From contig CCNA01000034.1 in NCBI GenBank assembly GCA_000824805.1, positions 558,001 through 622,000 of the forward strand: DNA of 64,000 nt. Direction: 5' to 3'. A model generated the notes under the pieces. The model did no database searches. It was given only the letters and a program-made list of their open reading frames with translations, and was not told where the DNA came from. How positions within the stretch are numbered: position 1 is the first letter of the stretch; each line of letters opens with the position of its first letter. The stretch is from Mesorhizobium sp. SOD10 (GTDB lineage Bacteria > Pseudomonadota > Alphaproteobacteria > Rhizobiales > Rhizobiaceae). The position numbers were made by a program, and so were the translations under genes. Shown here piece by piece: positions 16,265 through 24,704 of the stretch.

Positions 16265-17332
16265 ATGTCCGCCAACGCCTATATCAACCGGATCGCGACA
16301 GCGGTTCCGGAGCATGACGTCCATCAGTTCTACCTGCGCTACGCGGCCTCCATGCTGACCGCCGATCGCAGGAGGATATTCCAACGCATGGCCAGCCTTG
16401 CCGGTATCGAGCACCGCTTTTCCTGCTTTGCGCCCGCTCTCGATCCCGAAGGGCTGTCAGCCGACCTTGCCGGCACCTTCAAGCGCGGCGCGTTTCCCGG
16501 AACGGCGGCCAGGATGACAATGTTCAGCCAAGCAGCCCCCATTCTGGCGCAAAAGGCAATCGACGGACTTCGGCTTGGCGATGAGGCATCGCGCATCACC
16601 CATCTCATCGTCACCACGTGCACCGGCTTCTCCGCGCCGGGCATCGACCTCGACCTTGCCGCGCGGTGCGGCCTGTCAGACGGTATCGAACGCACGATGA
16701 TCGGGTTCATGGGCTGCTACGCTGCGGTCAATGCCCTCAAGCTTGCCCGCCACATTGTCCGCTCCGAGGCGCGGGCCAGGGTCCTCCTGGTCAATATCGA
16801 GATCTGCACCCTGCATCTGAGGGAAACCACCGAACTGGGAAAGCTGCTGTCCTTCTGTCTTTGGGGCGACGGCTGCGCGGCGACGCTCGTAACCGCCGAG
16901 CCGTCCGGTATCGAGCTCGACTCCTTCCGCTGCACCGTCGCTGAGGAGCGGCGGGAATTGATGACCTGGGATATCGGCGACCACGGCTTCGATATGTTTC
17001 TCTCCGGCAAGGTGCCTGCGGCGGTCCAGGAAACGTTGCGAGGTAACCGGGACGCTATCCTCGGCGGCCGGCCGCCGAAGGCGATCGACCTCTGGGCCGT
17101 GCATCCCGGTGGGCGCAGTATTCTCGATGCCGTCGAGAGGGCGCTCGACCTCGCGCCGGCCGCACTCGGGCCGTCGCGCGAGGTGCTGCGCCGATACGGC
17201 AACATGTCGTCGGCAACGGTGATGTTCGTAATGGAAGAGATGCTGAAGGCGCCTGGCGGTCAACTCGGCTGCGGCATGTCGTTCGGACCCGGGCTGACGG
17301 CCGAGACCATGTTGTTCCGGACCGCCTCATGA
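16265..17332 (+). CDS. Type III polyketide synthase (chalcone/stilbene synthase-like)
   Basis: A 355-residue ketosynthase homodimer that extends an acyl-CoA starter with malonyl-CoA to an alkylpyrone, alkylresorcinol or related phenolic. The triad is intact: Cys151 (GFMGCYAAVNAL), His280 (WAVHPGGRSI) and Asn313 (YGNMSSATVMFV). The CoA-site and cyclisation loop GMSFGPGLTAETM is present. AGGGAGACAGCAG precedes the ATG. Its stop overlaps the start of the methyltransferase by ATGA, and a FAD oxidoreductase follows, forming a three-gene biosynthetic operon. Product unknown; a methylated and reduced or hydroxylated polyketide lipid is the best guess. Confidence 0.95.
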   Translation: MSANAYINRIATAVPEHDVHQFYLRYAASMLTADRRRIFQRMASLAGIEHRFSCFAPALDPEGLSADLAGTFKRGAFPGTAARMTMFSQAAPILAQKAIDGLRLGDEASRITHLIVTTCTGFSAPGIDLDLAARCGLSDGIERTMIGFMGCYAAVNALKLARHIVRSEARARVLLVNIEICTLHLRETTELGKLLSFCLWGDGCAATLVTAEPSGIELDSFRCTVAEERRELMTWDIGDHGFDMFLSGKVPAAVQETLRGNRDAILGGRPPKAIDLWAVHPGGRSILDAVERALDLAPAALGPSREVLRRYGNMSSATVMFVMEEMLKAPGGQLGCGMSFGPGLTAETMLFRTAS

Positions 17333-18050
17333 ACGCGCTTGATCAACGGACACTTGTCCCGGAAATCCTCGATCGGCTCGCCGCCGACGATCCGCGGGCG
17401 CTCCACTCGCGTCGCGATCTGCGCCGGATCAACGTGCTGATGTTCCAGGCGCCGATCATGGCGTCGCTCATGAGAAAATTCATGGCCAAGGCGCCCTGCC
17501 GCATCCTTGAGATCGGCGCCGGCGACGGCACCTTCATGCTGAAAGTGGCCCGGCGCATGGCAAAAGACTGGCCGGAGGTGGAGCTGACGATGCTCGATCG
17601 CGTCGGCCTCGTCACGCCCGAGCTCACGGCGGATTCGCCGGTCTGGGATGGAAGCTCGAAACGTTCACCGCCGATGTTTTCGACTGGGCGCAGAAAGCGG
17701 ATGGCGGGGCCTTCGATGTGATCACGGTCAACCTGTTTTTGCATCATTTCGACAACACCCGACTGCTACCTCTGTTTTCGCTATTGGTTCGCAGGGCGCC
17801 ATTGCTCCTGGCGACGGAACCGCTGAGGGCAGGCTTGGCGCTTGCGACGACCCGCCTTCTGCCGGCGATGGGCGCCAATGACGTCACCAGGCATGACGCC
17901 GCCCAGAGCGTGCGCGCCGGCTTTCGCGGCAGCGAACTTTCCGACCTCTGGAGCGCTGCCGGCGGCCGGCCGCTCGAGGAGCGGCGCGCCGGCCCCTTCT
18001 CCCATGTCTTCGCCGGTGCCGCGTCGATGCCTGTCAAAGCTGTGCCATGA
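17329..18050 (+). pseudogene. SAM-dependent methyltransferase of the polyketide cluster, frameshifted
   Basis: A class I methyltransferase read in two frames. The first (17329 to about 17630) has the SAM-binding motif RILEIGAGDGTFMLKVARRM and strand ELTMLDRVGLVTPE. The second (about 17631-18050) continues as GFAGLGWKLETFTADVFDWA, then FDVITVNLFLHHFD and a C-terminal lid. The junction lies near 17630, where a one-base deletion within GCGGATTC breaks the reading frame; restoring it gives about 240 residues. The start overlaps the synthase stop (ATGA) and the end overlaps the oxidoreductase start, so the ancestral operon was tightly coupled. Mutation, sequencing error and programmed frameshifting are all possible; I see no classic slippery site. 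Confidence 0.75.
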
Positions 18051-19282
18051 GACCGGCATCGACCCACGATGCGATCGTCATCGGTGCCGGCCCGGCAGGC
18101 ACGTCGGCGGCGCTGGCGCTGGCCCGTCGCGGCTGGACCGTGGCGATTGTGGAAAAGAGCGTGTTTCCGCGTCGGAAGGTGTGCGGCGAATATATCTCGG
18201 CAAGCAATCTCGCGCTCCTCGAGCGACTGGAGGTCCTCGATGCATGGCGGGCCGAGGCCGGTCCCGAAATTCGCCGGGTCGGCTTCTTTTCCGGCGATAT
18301 CGGCGTCGAGGCGCCGATGCCGCGTGCGAAATCCGTGCCCGCGGCAGGAGACGGTTTCGGCCGAGCGCTTGGCCGCGACATACTGGACTCCCTGCTGTTG
18401 GATGCGGCCCGATCGGCCGGCGCAGAGGTCTTCCAGCCCTGCCGCGCCATCGCCATCGAACGCGATGGCGCCTGCCAAGCAGTGCGGATCCAGGCAGGAG
18501 CCGCGAGTTCCCGCGACGAGGCGACGATCCTGCGGGCACCGGTGATTGTCGCCGCGCATGGCTCATGGGAAGCGGGACCTTTGCCGACTCAGCTCGAGAA
18601 GAACGTCCGTCCCTCGGACCTGCTCGGCTTCAAGGCGCATTTTTCAGGATCGACGCTGCCGCCCGACCTGATGCCGCTGCTGACGTTTCCCGGCGGCTAT
18701 GGCGGCATGGTGCTCGCAGACCATGGTCGCATGTCCATCTCCTGCTGCATAAGGCGCGATGTGCTCGCCCGGTTGCGCGGCAGCCTTACCCGCGAGCACG
18801 GCGGCCAGGTCTCGGCGGCCGAAACCGTCGAGCATCATCTCAGGGCGACGTGCCGGGGCGCGCGAGAGGCGCTGGAGCAAGCCAATCTCGACGGTCCGTG
18901 GCTTGCCGCCGGCCCGATCCGGCCGGGCATCCGCTCCGGCTACGACGGGGACATCTTTCGCGTTGGCAACATCGCCGGCGAGTCGCATCCGATCATCGCA
19001 GAGGGCATATCGATGGCGCTTCAATCCGGCTGGCTCCTGGCGCTGGAACTCGGCGCGGCAGCAAGTGGGCAGGCGAGACGCGAAGCGGTCGGCAGACGCT
19101 ACGAGGCGGGCTGGAGAGAATTATTCTCGACCCGCATCCTCGCCGCAGAAGCCATCGCGCGCATCGCCATTGGCCCCGGCGGCGGCCCCATGCTGAGAGC
19201 GGTTTTCGGCAATTTTCCGCAAGCGCTGACTTTAGGCGCGCGGCTCAGCGGCAAGACGAGGGCGGCGCCGGGTTTTGGCTGA
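18047..19282 (+). CDS. FAD-dependent oxidoreductase (geranylgeranyl reductase-like)
   Basis: A 411-residue flavoprotein. The Rossmann motif AIVIGAGPAGTSAALALARRG is at the N terminus, followed by the family motif FPRRKVCGEYIS and the second FAD motif FRVGNIAGESHPIIAEGISMALQSG near residue 310. Relatives reduce prenyl chains or hydroxylate/halogenate aromatic polyketides; with a type III synthase and methyltransferase upstream a tailoring role is likely. Start ATG 18047 overlaps the methyltransferase stop (ATGA). Confidence 0.9.
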   Translation: MRPASTHDAIVIGAGPAGTSAALALARRGWTVAIVEKSVFPRRKVCGEYISASNLALLERLEVLDAWRAEAGPEIRRVGFFSGDIGVEAPMPRAKSVPAAGDGFGRALGRDILDSLLLDAARSAGAEVFQPCRAIAIERDGACQAVRIQAGAASSRDEATILRAPVIVAAHGSWEAGPLPTQLEKNVRPSDLLGFKAHFSGSTLPPDLMPLLTFPGGYGGMVLADHGRMSISCCIRRDVLARLRGSLTREHGGQVSAAETVEHHLRATCRGAREALEQANLDGPWLAAGPIRPGIRSGYDGDIFRVGNIAGESHPIIAEGISMALQSGWLLALELGAAASGQARREAVGRRYEAGWRELFSTRILAAEAIARIAIGPGGGPMLRAVFGNFPQALTLGARLSGKTRAAPGFG

Positions 19283-19424
19283 CCGGACGCGTGGCTCGAT
19301 GAGCGCGCCTCGGGTTATGGAACATTCCGGGACGGCCGGAGTTTGGTATGCGATCCGGCTTTGCCGCCAAGCCTGTGTCGCGAAGGCACGAGGCAGCGCT
19401 CGCCACGCCTGCGGAGGCATCACC

Positions 19425-19904
19425 ATGGCCCAGCATACGATCCCCCACAATCCGCACAGCACCGCAAGCATTGCCGGCCATCCCATCCATGCAATGCTGA
19501 TACCGTTCCCCATCGCCTTCTTCGTCGCGACCTTCGTTTGCGACCTTATCTTCTGGCGAACCGGCAATCCAGGCTGGGTCACCGCTTCGCTCTGGCTTCT
19601 CGGCGCAGGCCTGATCATGGCCGCGCTGGCCGCCCTTGCCGGGCTAACCGACGTTTTGGGTGACGCCCAGATCCGCAATCTCGGCGACGCATGGCTTCAC
19701 GCCGGCGGCAATGTGATTGTCGTCCTGATCGAACTTTACAATTGGTATTCGCGATATGCTCACGCGGAGGCGGCCGTTGTGCCGGTCGGCCTGGTGCTGT
19801 CGCTGATCGTTGTTCTCATGCTTCTGTTCACCGGCTGGAAAGGCTGGGGAATGGTTTACCGGCATCATGTCGGTGTCGCCGATGGCACGGACGATATGCG
19901 TTGA
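19425..19904 (+). CDS. DUF2231 membrane protein
   Basis: A 159-residue integral membrane protein with four predicted helices (about residues 25-45, 52-75, 90-110 and 122-142). The N-terminal IAGHPIHAMLIPFPIAFFVATFV is the DUF2231 signature with its conserved HP-IH. DUF2231 function is unknown; members often sit near haem or redox genes. GCGGAGG lies 8-10 bases before ATG 19425. It follows the polyketide genes after 142 bases and is closed by an intrinsic terminator, so it may be the last gene of that transcript. Confidence 0.85.
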   Translation: MAQHTIPHNPHSTASIAGHPIHAMLIPFPIAFFVATFVCDLIFWRTGNPGWVTASLWLLGAGLIMAALAALAGLTDVLGDAQIRNLGDAWLHAGGNVIVVLIELYNWYSRYAHAEAAVVPVGLVLSLIVVLMLLFTGWKGWGMVYRHHVGVADGTDDMR

Positions 19905-19998
19905 AGGCGCCAGCGTAGCCGCCCTAGCCTAGCCAGGAGCGCCTGATGCGGCCGCCGGTCGAAAAGCGCCGCGACCTCTAGTTCCTCTCTTCATGTCG

Positions 19999-20027
19999 CC
20001 TCCGCCCCCGGCGGAGGTAACTTTTTT
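19999..20027 (+). terminator. Rho-independent terminator after DUF2231 gene
   Basis: CCTCCGCC-CCC-GGCGGAGG stem followed by TAAC and six T residues (20022-20027). This is the clearest plus-strand intrinsic terminator of the window and should close the polyketide/DUF2231 transcription unit. Confidence 0.85.
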
Positions 20028-20436
20028 GGGGTTTTCCGGCCCCCAAATATCTTCCCTCTGCTTTACCGGCTGGCCCACCGCATCTTGGCCGGCTTGTTCC
20101 AGCGCCAGGCGTGCGGGCCGCATTTTGACCCAAATCGCTCGATACGCGGCCAAGATTGCTGCGGTTCCGTTGTTCACGGTTTCTTGACAGAGGCCGGAAA
20201 AACGGGCAGCAAGGCGGGTGAGGGAGAGCATTTTTACCGTGGCGGAGACCATGGAGGGCTCTTTTTTCGCATGGACCGTCGCCAAATCGGCGATTGGTGG
20301 AGGGATTGGTTAACCATCTTTGTCCATCTTTTGAATCAATCGGCAACAGACGCGTGAAGGTGCAGGGGGCACCGGCGAACTGTGATCGTGACGGGTGCCA
20401 GGTCCGCAAACCGGCATGCCGATTGAGAGTGGTCGT
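20028..20436. other. Intergenic region before the Tlde1-like gene
   Basis: A 409-base gap with no gene I can support. It begins with a second GGGG...CCCC inverted segment after the terminator and ends at the RBS region of the DUF2778 gene, whose promoter must lie here. Confidence 0.45.
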
Positions 20437-22050
20437 ATGGCGTTTTTGCGTTTGAGAAACCGGGGTGATGCTCCTCATGGGGAGATAACTTCGAAAAGGT
20501 CTGGTCATCGTTGGCTCGTGGTGCCTGCTGTCGGCGCCGCCCTTGCCTTGTGGTCTGCCGGCACCTTGGCGGGCCTCTATTCGGTAAGCACCTCGCTGAC
20601 CGCCGCTTCCAACCATTTGCCGCAGAGCCTGCTTTCGCCGCGCAACATCGCGCTTGGCGATCAGCGCCGGCAGATCGCCAATGCCTGGGCGCCGCATCTG
20701 ACGGCCACTGACGGCTACAAGGCCGGTTCGCTCACCGGCGGTTGCGACGCCGGCTGCTTCAGCCTCGCGGCCAGCTTCAGGCATGGCGGCCAAGCTCTTG
20801 AAAAGCTGAAGAATGAAGGCGGCGGCGGCAAGATGGCGCGGCTCAAGCTGCCGGCGCCTGACAGCGTCGCGCAGGAAAAGGTCGTGGTTGTGGCTTCGGC
20901 CGCCGGAGCCGCCGACCGTTTCGACAGCGTGGTGAAGCGCGCGGCGCTTTCGCCGCAAAAGCTTGCCAATGCCTTTGCCCGCGCCGAGAACGCGCCGTTC
21001 CTGCTCGCCAGCCTGCCTTCGGCGAGCCGCTTCGGCGGCGCGCAGCCGGAGGCCCCGATCGAAGCCCGCTTTGGCTCGCAGCCTGCCGAAATCGCCGGCG
21101 CTTCCGAGCTGGCGCTCGCGCTCGCCAACATATCGCCAGAGGAGACGGCCGACATTCCAACCGCCGTAGTGCTGCAAAACAGCGACGCGCCTGAAGTCGC
21201 CGACAAGCCGGACAATGGCCAGGACGGCGCGTACCAGGTCGCCTCACTACCGCCGCAAGACGATTTGCCCGACACGATCGCCGTGCCCGGCGTTCGCCCG
21301 CGCACCACGCTCGAGCGCGCCACCCAGGCGCCCGAACAGAACGCGGCCAAGCCGCAGAAGCCGGAGATCGCCAGGCCGCAGACCGTGAAGACAAGGCCAC
21401 AGCCGGCCGCGGCCGACACTGCGCAAAGCACGCCGACGGCAGTCTCGCCGAGAAGCGGCGACCAGGCCCTGCCGGGCGTGGCAGGCTCGAAGCCGATGGT
21501 TGCCGAGTCCAAGCCCGGCAAGCGCAAGGCGCAAGCATCCGAGATGCTCGCCTATGCCAAGCCCGACACACCGGAGAGCGGCGGCCTCGGCAGCGCCTTC
21601 CGCAATCTTTTCAACGGTCCTTCCACGGGCAATGGTGTCGCCGTCTACGATATCTCGGCGAGAACCGTCTACATGCCCGACGGCTCGAAGCTGGAGGCGC
21701 ATTCGGGCCTGGGATCGATGGTCGACCAGCCGCGTTTCGTCGACCGCAAGAATGTCGGTCCGACGCCGCCCGACACCTACAATCTGTCGATACGTGAATC
21801 GCGCTTCCATGGCGTCGAGGCGATCCGCCTGACACCGGCCAGCGGCCGGAACAAATACGGTCGCAACGGACTGCTCGCGCACACCTATATGCTGCGCGGC
21901 GGTCGCGCCGAGTCCAATGGCTGCGTCGTCTTCAAGGACTATCACCGCTTCCTTGCCGCCTACAAAAAGGGCAAGATCAAGCGCCTTGTCGTCGTCCCGC
22001 GGCTCACAAGGCCCCTCACCCAGGTCGCCCAGGAAGGCCGCCAGGGTTAA
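20437..22050 (+). CDS. DUF2778/Tlde1-type L,D-transpeptidase-like protein
   Basis: A 537-residue protein anchored by one N-terminal membrane helix (WLVVPAVGAALALWSAGTLAG, about residues 25-45). A long Ala/Pro/Lys-rich linker (about 130-390) follows, then a C-terminal DUF2778 domain. That domain has the L,D-transpeptidase-like catalytic pair His482 (LLAHTYMLRGG) and Cys496 (ESNGCVVF). Tlde1 domains cut or edit peptidoglycan; in T6SS systems they are effectors, but rhizobia carry many chromosomal, T6SS-unlinked copies like this one. A periplasmic cell-wall role is likeliest. ATG 20437 is taken as the start because it lies close to the helix. A small hairpin at 22126-22141 follows. Confidence 0.82.
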   Translation: MAFLRLRNRGDAPHGEITSKRSGHRWLVVPAVGAALALWSAGTLAGLYSVSTSLTAASNHLPQSLLSPRNIALGDQRRQIANAWAPHLTATDGYKAGSLTGGCDAGCFSLAASFRHGGQALEKLKNEGGGGKMARLKLPAPDSVAQEKVVVVASAAGAADRFDSVVKRAALSPQKLANAFARAENAPFLLASLPSASRFGGAQPEAPIEARFGSQPAEIAGASELALALANISPEETADIPTAVVLQNSDAPEVADKPDNGQDGAYQVASLPPQDDLPDTIAVPGVRPRTTLERATQAPEQNAAKPQKPEIARPQTVKTRPQPAAADTAQSTPTAVSPRSGDQALPGVAGSKPMVAESKPGKRKAQASEMLAYAKPDTPESGGLGSAFRNLFNGPSTGNGVAVYDISARTVYMPDGSKLEAHSGLGSMVDQPRFVDRKNVGPTPPDTYNLSIRESRFHGVEAIRLTPASGRNKYGRNGLLAHTYMLRGGRAESNGCVVFKDYHRFLAAYKKGKIKRLVVVPRLTRPLTQVAQEGRQG

Positions 22051-22290
22051 AGCTTCATTGGCCGGCGAACGGGTCGCCAGCTTTTATCGATCCCCACTTG
22101 CTGATCGGAAGGGCCGGGCGCCAAAAAGCACTCGGGTGCTTGCCATCGCCGTTTAAACCATGGCGAGCGCCTCACCCGAGGAAGCGATAAGAGCCTTCCC
22201 AGGATACAGATATGGCGCGGCCCGGGCTTGCGGCAAGCCCCCGGCCATGGCGTATCAACGCTGCTCCGAAAAGCCACGACGGAGCATGGA

Positions 22291-23539
22291 ATGCGGATCT
22301 TGCTATCGACTTACGGCTCGCGCGGCGACGTCGAGCCATTGGCGGCGCTAGGCGCGGCCTTGCAGGCGCACGGCGTCGAGGCCAGGGCGAGCGCGCCGGC
22401 CGACGCGGAATTTGCCGCGCTTCTGGCCCGCGCCGGCGTGCCGCTGGCACCGGCCTTCGCGCCAGTACGCGAATGGGCGAAGGAAATGATCAACCGGTCG
22501 CGATCGGCCTCGCCCGAGGACAGGGCCAGGCTCATTTCCGGCCAGGCGGCCGAGATCGTCGCCAGGCAATATGAGGCGCTGAGCGCGGCCGCCGAAGGCT
22601 GCGACGCCGTGGTGGCATTCGGCCTCTTCCCGTCCTGCGCCGCCGCGCGGCTGGTCGCGGAACAACGCAGCATGCGTTACATGCTCGGCACGTTCTGCCC
22701 CATCTGGCTGCCGTCGCCACACAACCGGCCGCATGAATATCCAGGCCATCCGCTGCCTCCCGGCGTGACCGACAACCGGCTCTTGTGGGAGGTGGACATC
22801 CGGACCAAGAACGCCCTCTTCGGCGAGGCGATTAACGGGAAGCGCGCGTCATTGGGACTGCCCCCGGTGCAAAATGTCCGGGATTACGTCTACGGCAATC
22901 CCGTTCTGCTCGCCTGCGATCCGATATTGGGACCATGGCTGCCCTCGGATCTGATCGATGCCGTGCAGACCGGCGCTTTCATCCTGCCGGATGAGCGGCC
23001 CCTCCCCGACGCGCTGGAAGCCTTCCTCGGTGCCGGCCCGGCGCCCGTCTATGTCGGCTTCGGCTCGATATCGGTCGAGAGCGAAGCCGGGTGCACGGCC
23101 ATCGAGGCGATCCGCGCCAAGGGCCTCCGCACGGTGCTCGCGCAGGGCTGGGCCGAGCTCGGCCCCGTCGACGATGGCGACGACTGCCTCGCCGTCGGCG
23201 AGGTCAACCAGCAGGCGCTGTTCGGCCGCGTCGCCGCCGTCCATCCATCATGGCGGCGCGGGCACCACCGTCGCCGCCGCTCGGGCTGGGGCGCCGCAGG
23301 TGATCGTGCCGCAGATCGGCGACCAGCCTTACTGGGCGCGGCGCGCGGCCGAACTGGGCATCGGCGCCGCGCATGACGGTCCGTTGCCGACGGCACAGTC
23401 ATTGTCGGATGCGTTGGAGACGGCGCTGGCGCCTGCTACCCGCGCTCGCGCAGGGGCCGCGGCTGGCAGGATTCGTGGCGACGGCGCCGCAGTGGCGGCA
23501 AGGCTGCTGATTGAATTGCTCGGCCCATCCGGCCGGTGA
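22291..23539 (+). pseudogene. UGT/MGT-type glycosyltransferase, frameshifted
   Basis: A GT1-family glycosyltransferase of ~415 residues in its restored form. The start is strong: GGAG 9 bases before ATG, then MRILLSTYGSRGDVEPLAAL, the typical N-terminal acceptor-domain opening. The sugar-nucleotide half begins APVYVGFGSI. At 23241-23242 an extra C changes GTC-ATC-CAT-CAT into an out-of-frame string; one frame over, the family motif HHGGAGTTVAAARAGAPQV and PQIGDQPYWARRAAELGIG are perfect to TGA 23537-23539. A one-base insertion explains everything. Relatives glycosylate sterols, rhamnolipids, macrolides or flavonoids; acceptor unknown. Confidence 0.8.
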
Positions 23540-23541
23540 AC

Positions 23542-23735
23542 TCATTGCGTCGTCAGTTGCGCCAGCGCCCTTTGCAGGGGCGCCGGCGAGACCTGGATCG
23601 GGCCTGAGAAGGCCTGTCCATGTCGATAATCAAACAGACCGCCGCCGCCACCAGCGCTCCGGAAACGAGACGCGTGAAGACGACGGTGCCATTGTGCGGC
23701 GCGCGAAAGCCGAAGCCGGCATGTGCATCGACGCG
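23542..23735 (-). pseudogene. Remnant of a DUF4239 (bestrophin-like) membrane protein
   Basis: Only the last ~60 residues of a DUF4239-type protein can be read on the minus strand. GFGFRAPHNGTVVFTRLVSG leads into a membrane helix (ALVAAAVCLIIDMDRP) and, after a one-base shift near 23611, into FSGPIQVSPAPLQRALAQL with TGA at 23542-23544. The order FSG-x-I-x-VS-x-APL is what I know from DUF4239 C termini. The N-terminal three quarters are missing, so this is a decayed fragment. It ends 2 bases from the frameshifted glycosyltransferase, convergently. Confidence 0.6.
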
Positions 23736-23815
23736 AAGCTCGAAAACCGCTTTCAATACCGAGCGAAGGCGCTATCTATGGCGCGGGGCGGCTCCCAATC
23801 ACTCACGAGGCATCC

Positions 23816-24601
23816 ATGACAATTCGCGCTGTCGTCTGGGGCGAGAACATCCATGAGCGGACCAATGAGGTGGTGGCCTCCATCTATCCGGAAGGCATGC
23901 ATGCGACCATCGCCAAAGCGCTGAATGCCGACAAGGCGATCTCCGCCTCGACCGCGACGCTGGAGCAGCCGGAGCACGGCCTGCCGGAATCCCGCCTTGC
24001 AGATACCGACGTCCTCGTGTGGTGGGGACACAAAGATCATGGCGCGGTGGCCGACGAGGTGGTCGAGCGTGTCGCCCGCCGCGTCTGGGAGGGCATGGGG
24101 CTGATCATCCTCCATTCCGGCCATTTCTCGAAAATCTTCAAGCGGCTGATGGGCACGCCCTGCACACTGAAATGGCGCGAGGCCGGCGAGCGAGAGCGGC
24201 TTTGGGTGACGAGCCCCAGCCATCCGATCGCCGAAGGCATCGGCGAGTATTTCGAGCTAGAGAACGAGGAGATGTATGGCGAGCAATTCGCCGTGCCGGA
24301 GCCGCAGGAGACCGTCTTTATTTCCTGGTTCCAGGGCGGCGAGGTGTTCCGATCGGGCCTCACCTATCGCCGCGGCGCCGGCAATATCTTCTACTTCCGC
24401 CCCGGACACGAGACCTATCCGACCTATCACGACGCCACCGTGCAGAAGGTGCTGCGCAACGCGGTGAAATGGGCACACAACTCGCAAGGCTCGAAGCCCG
24501 CCATTCTCGATGCGCCGAACGTGCCGGTGGAGAAGGCGCTGGAGCCGATCGAGGAGCGCGGGCCCAAGCTGCACGCGCATGGCGAGGCCGGCTTCCGTTA
24601 G
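23816..24601 (+). CDS. thuA: ThuA domain protein
   Basis: A 261-residue class I glutamine-amidotransferase-fold protein of the ThuA family, known from the trehalose/maltose utilisation locus of Sinorhizobium and Mesorhizobium. Seen here: AVVWGENIHER, TDVLVWWGHKDHGAV, GLIILHSGHFSKIFKRLMG and GNIFYFRPGHETYPTYHD. The GATase Cys is replaced in this family (LHSGHFS at the elbow). The gene is followed 103 bases later by a Gfo/Idh/MocA dehydrogenase, the thuA-thuB order, although no trehalose ABC genes (thuEFGK) adjoin. Assignment to trehalose is therefore inference. Confidence 0.85.
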   Translation: MTIRAVVWGENIHERTNEVVASIYPEGMHATIAKALNADKAISASTATLEQPEHGLPESRLADTDVLVWWGHKDHGAVADEVVERVARRVWEGMGLIILHSGHFSKIFKRLMGTPCTLKWREAGERERLWVTSPSHPIAEGIGEYFELENEEMYGEQFAVPEPQETVFISWFQGGEVFRSGLTYRRGAGNIFYFRPGHETYPTYHDATVQKVLRNAVKWAHNSQGSKPAILDAPNVPVEKALEPIEERGPKLHAHGEAGFR

Positions 24602-24704
24602 AAAAGGCGCCTCTCCGCCTCGCTTGGGATTGCGCGGAAACAGTGCCTGGGTCACATTCGCCTTCCCTTATTGAATCGAACCAAACCGCTCGAAGGAGCA
24701 GAAA

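Noticed and set aside
22126..22141. Hairpin AAGCAC-TCGG-GTGCTT as terminator of the Tlde1-like gene
   Set aside because: Its T-run is on the minus strand, where no gene ends; only a weak plus-strand terminator at best.
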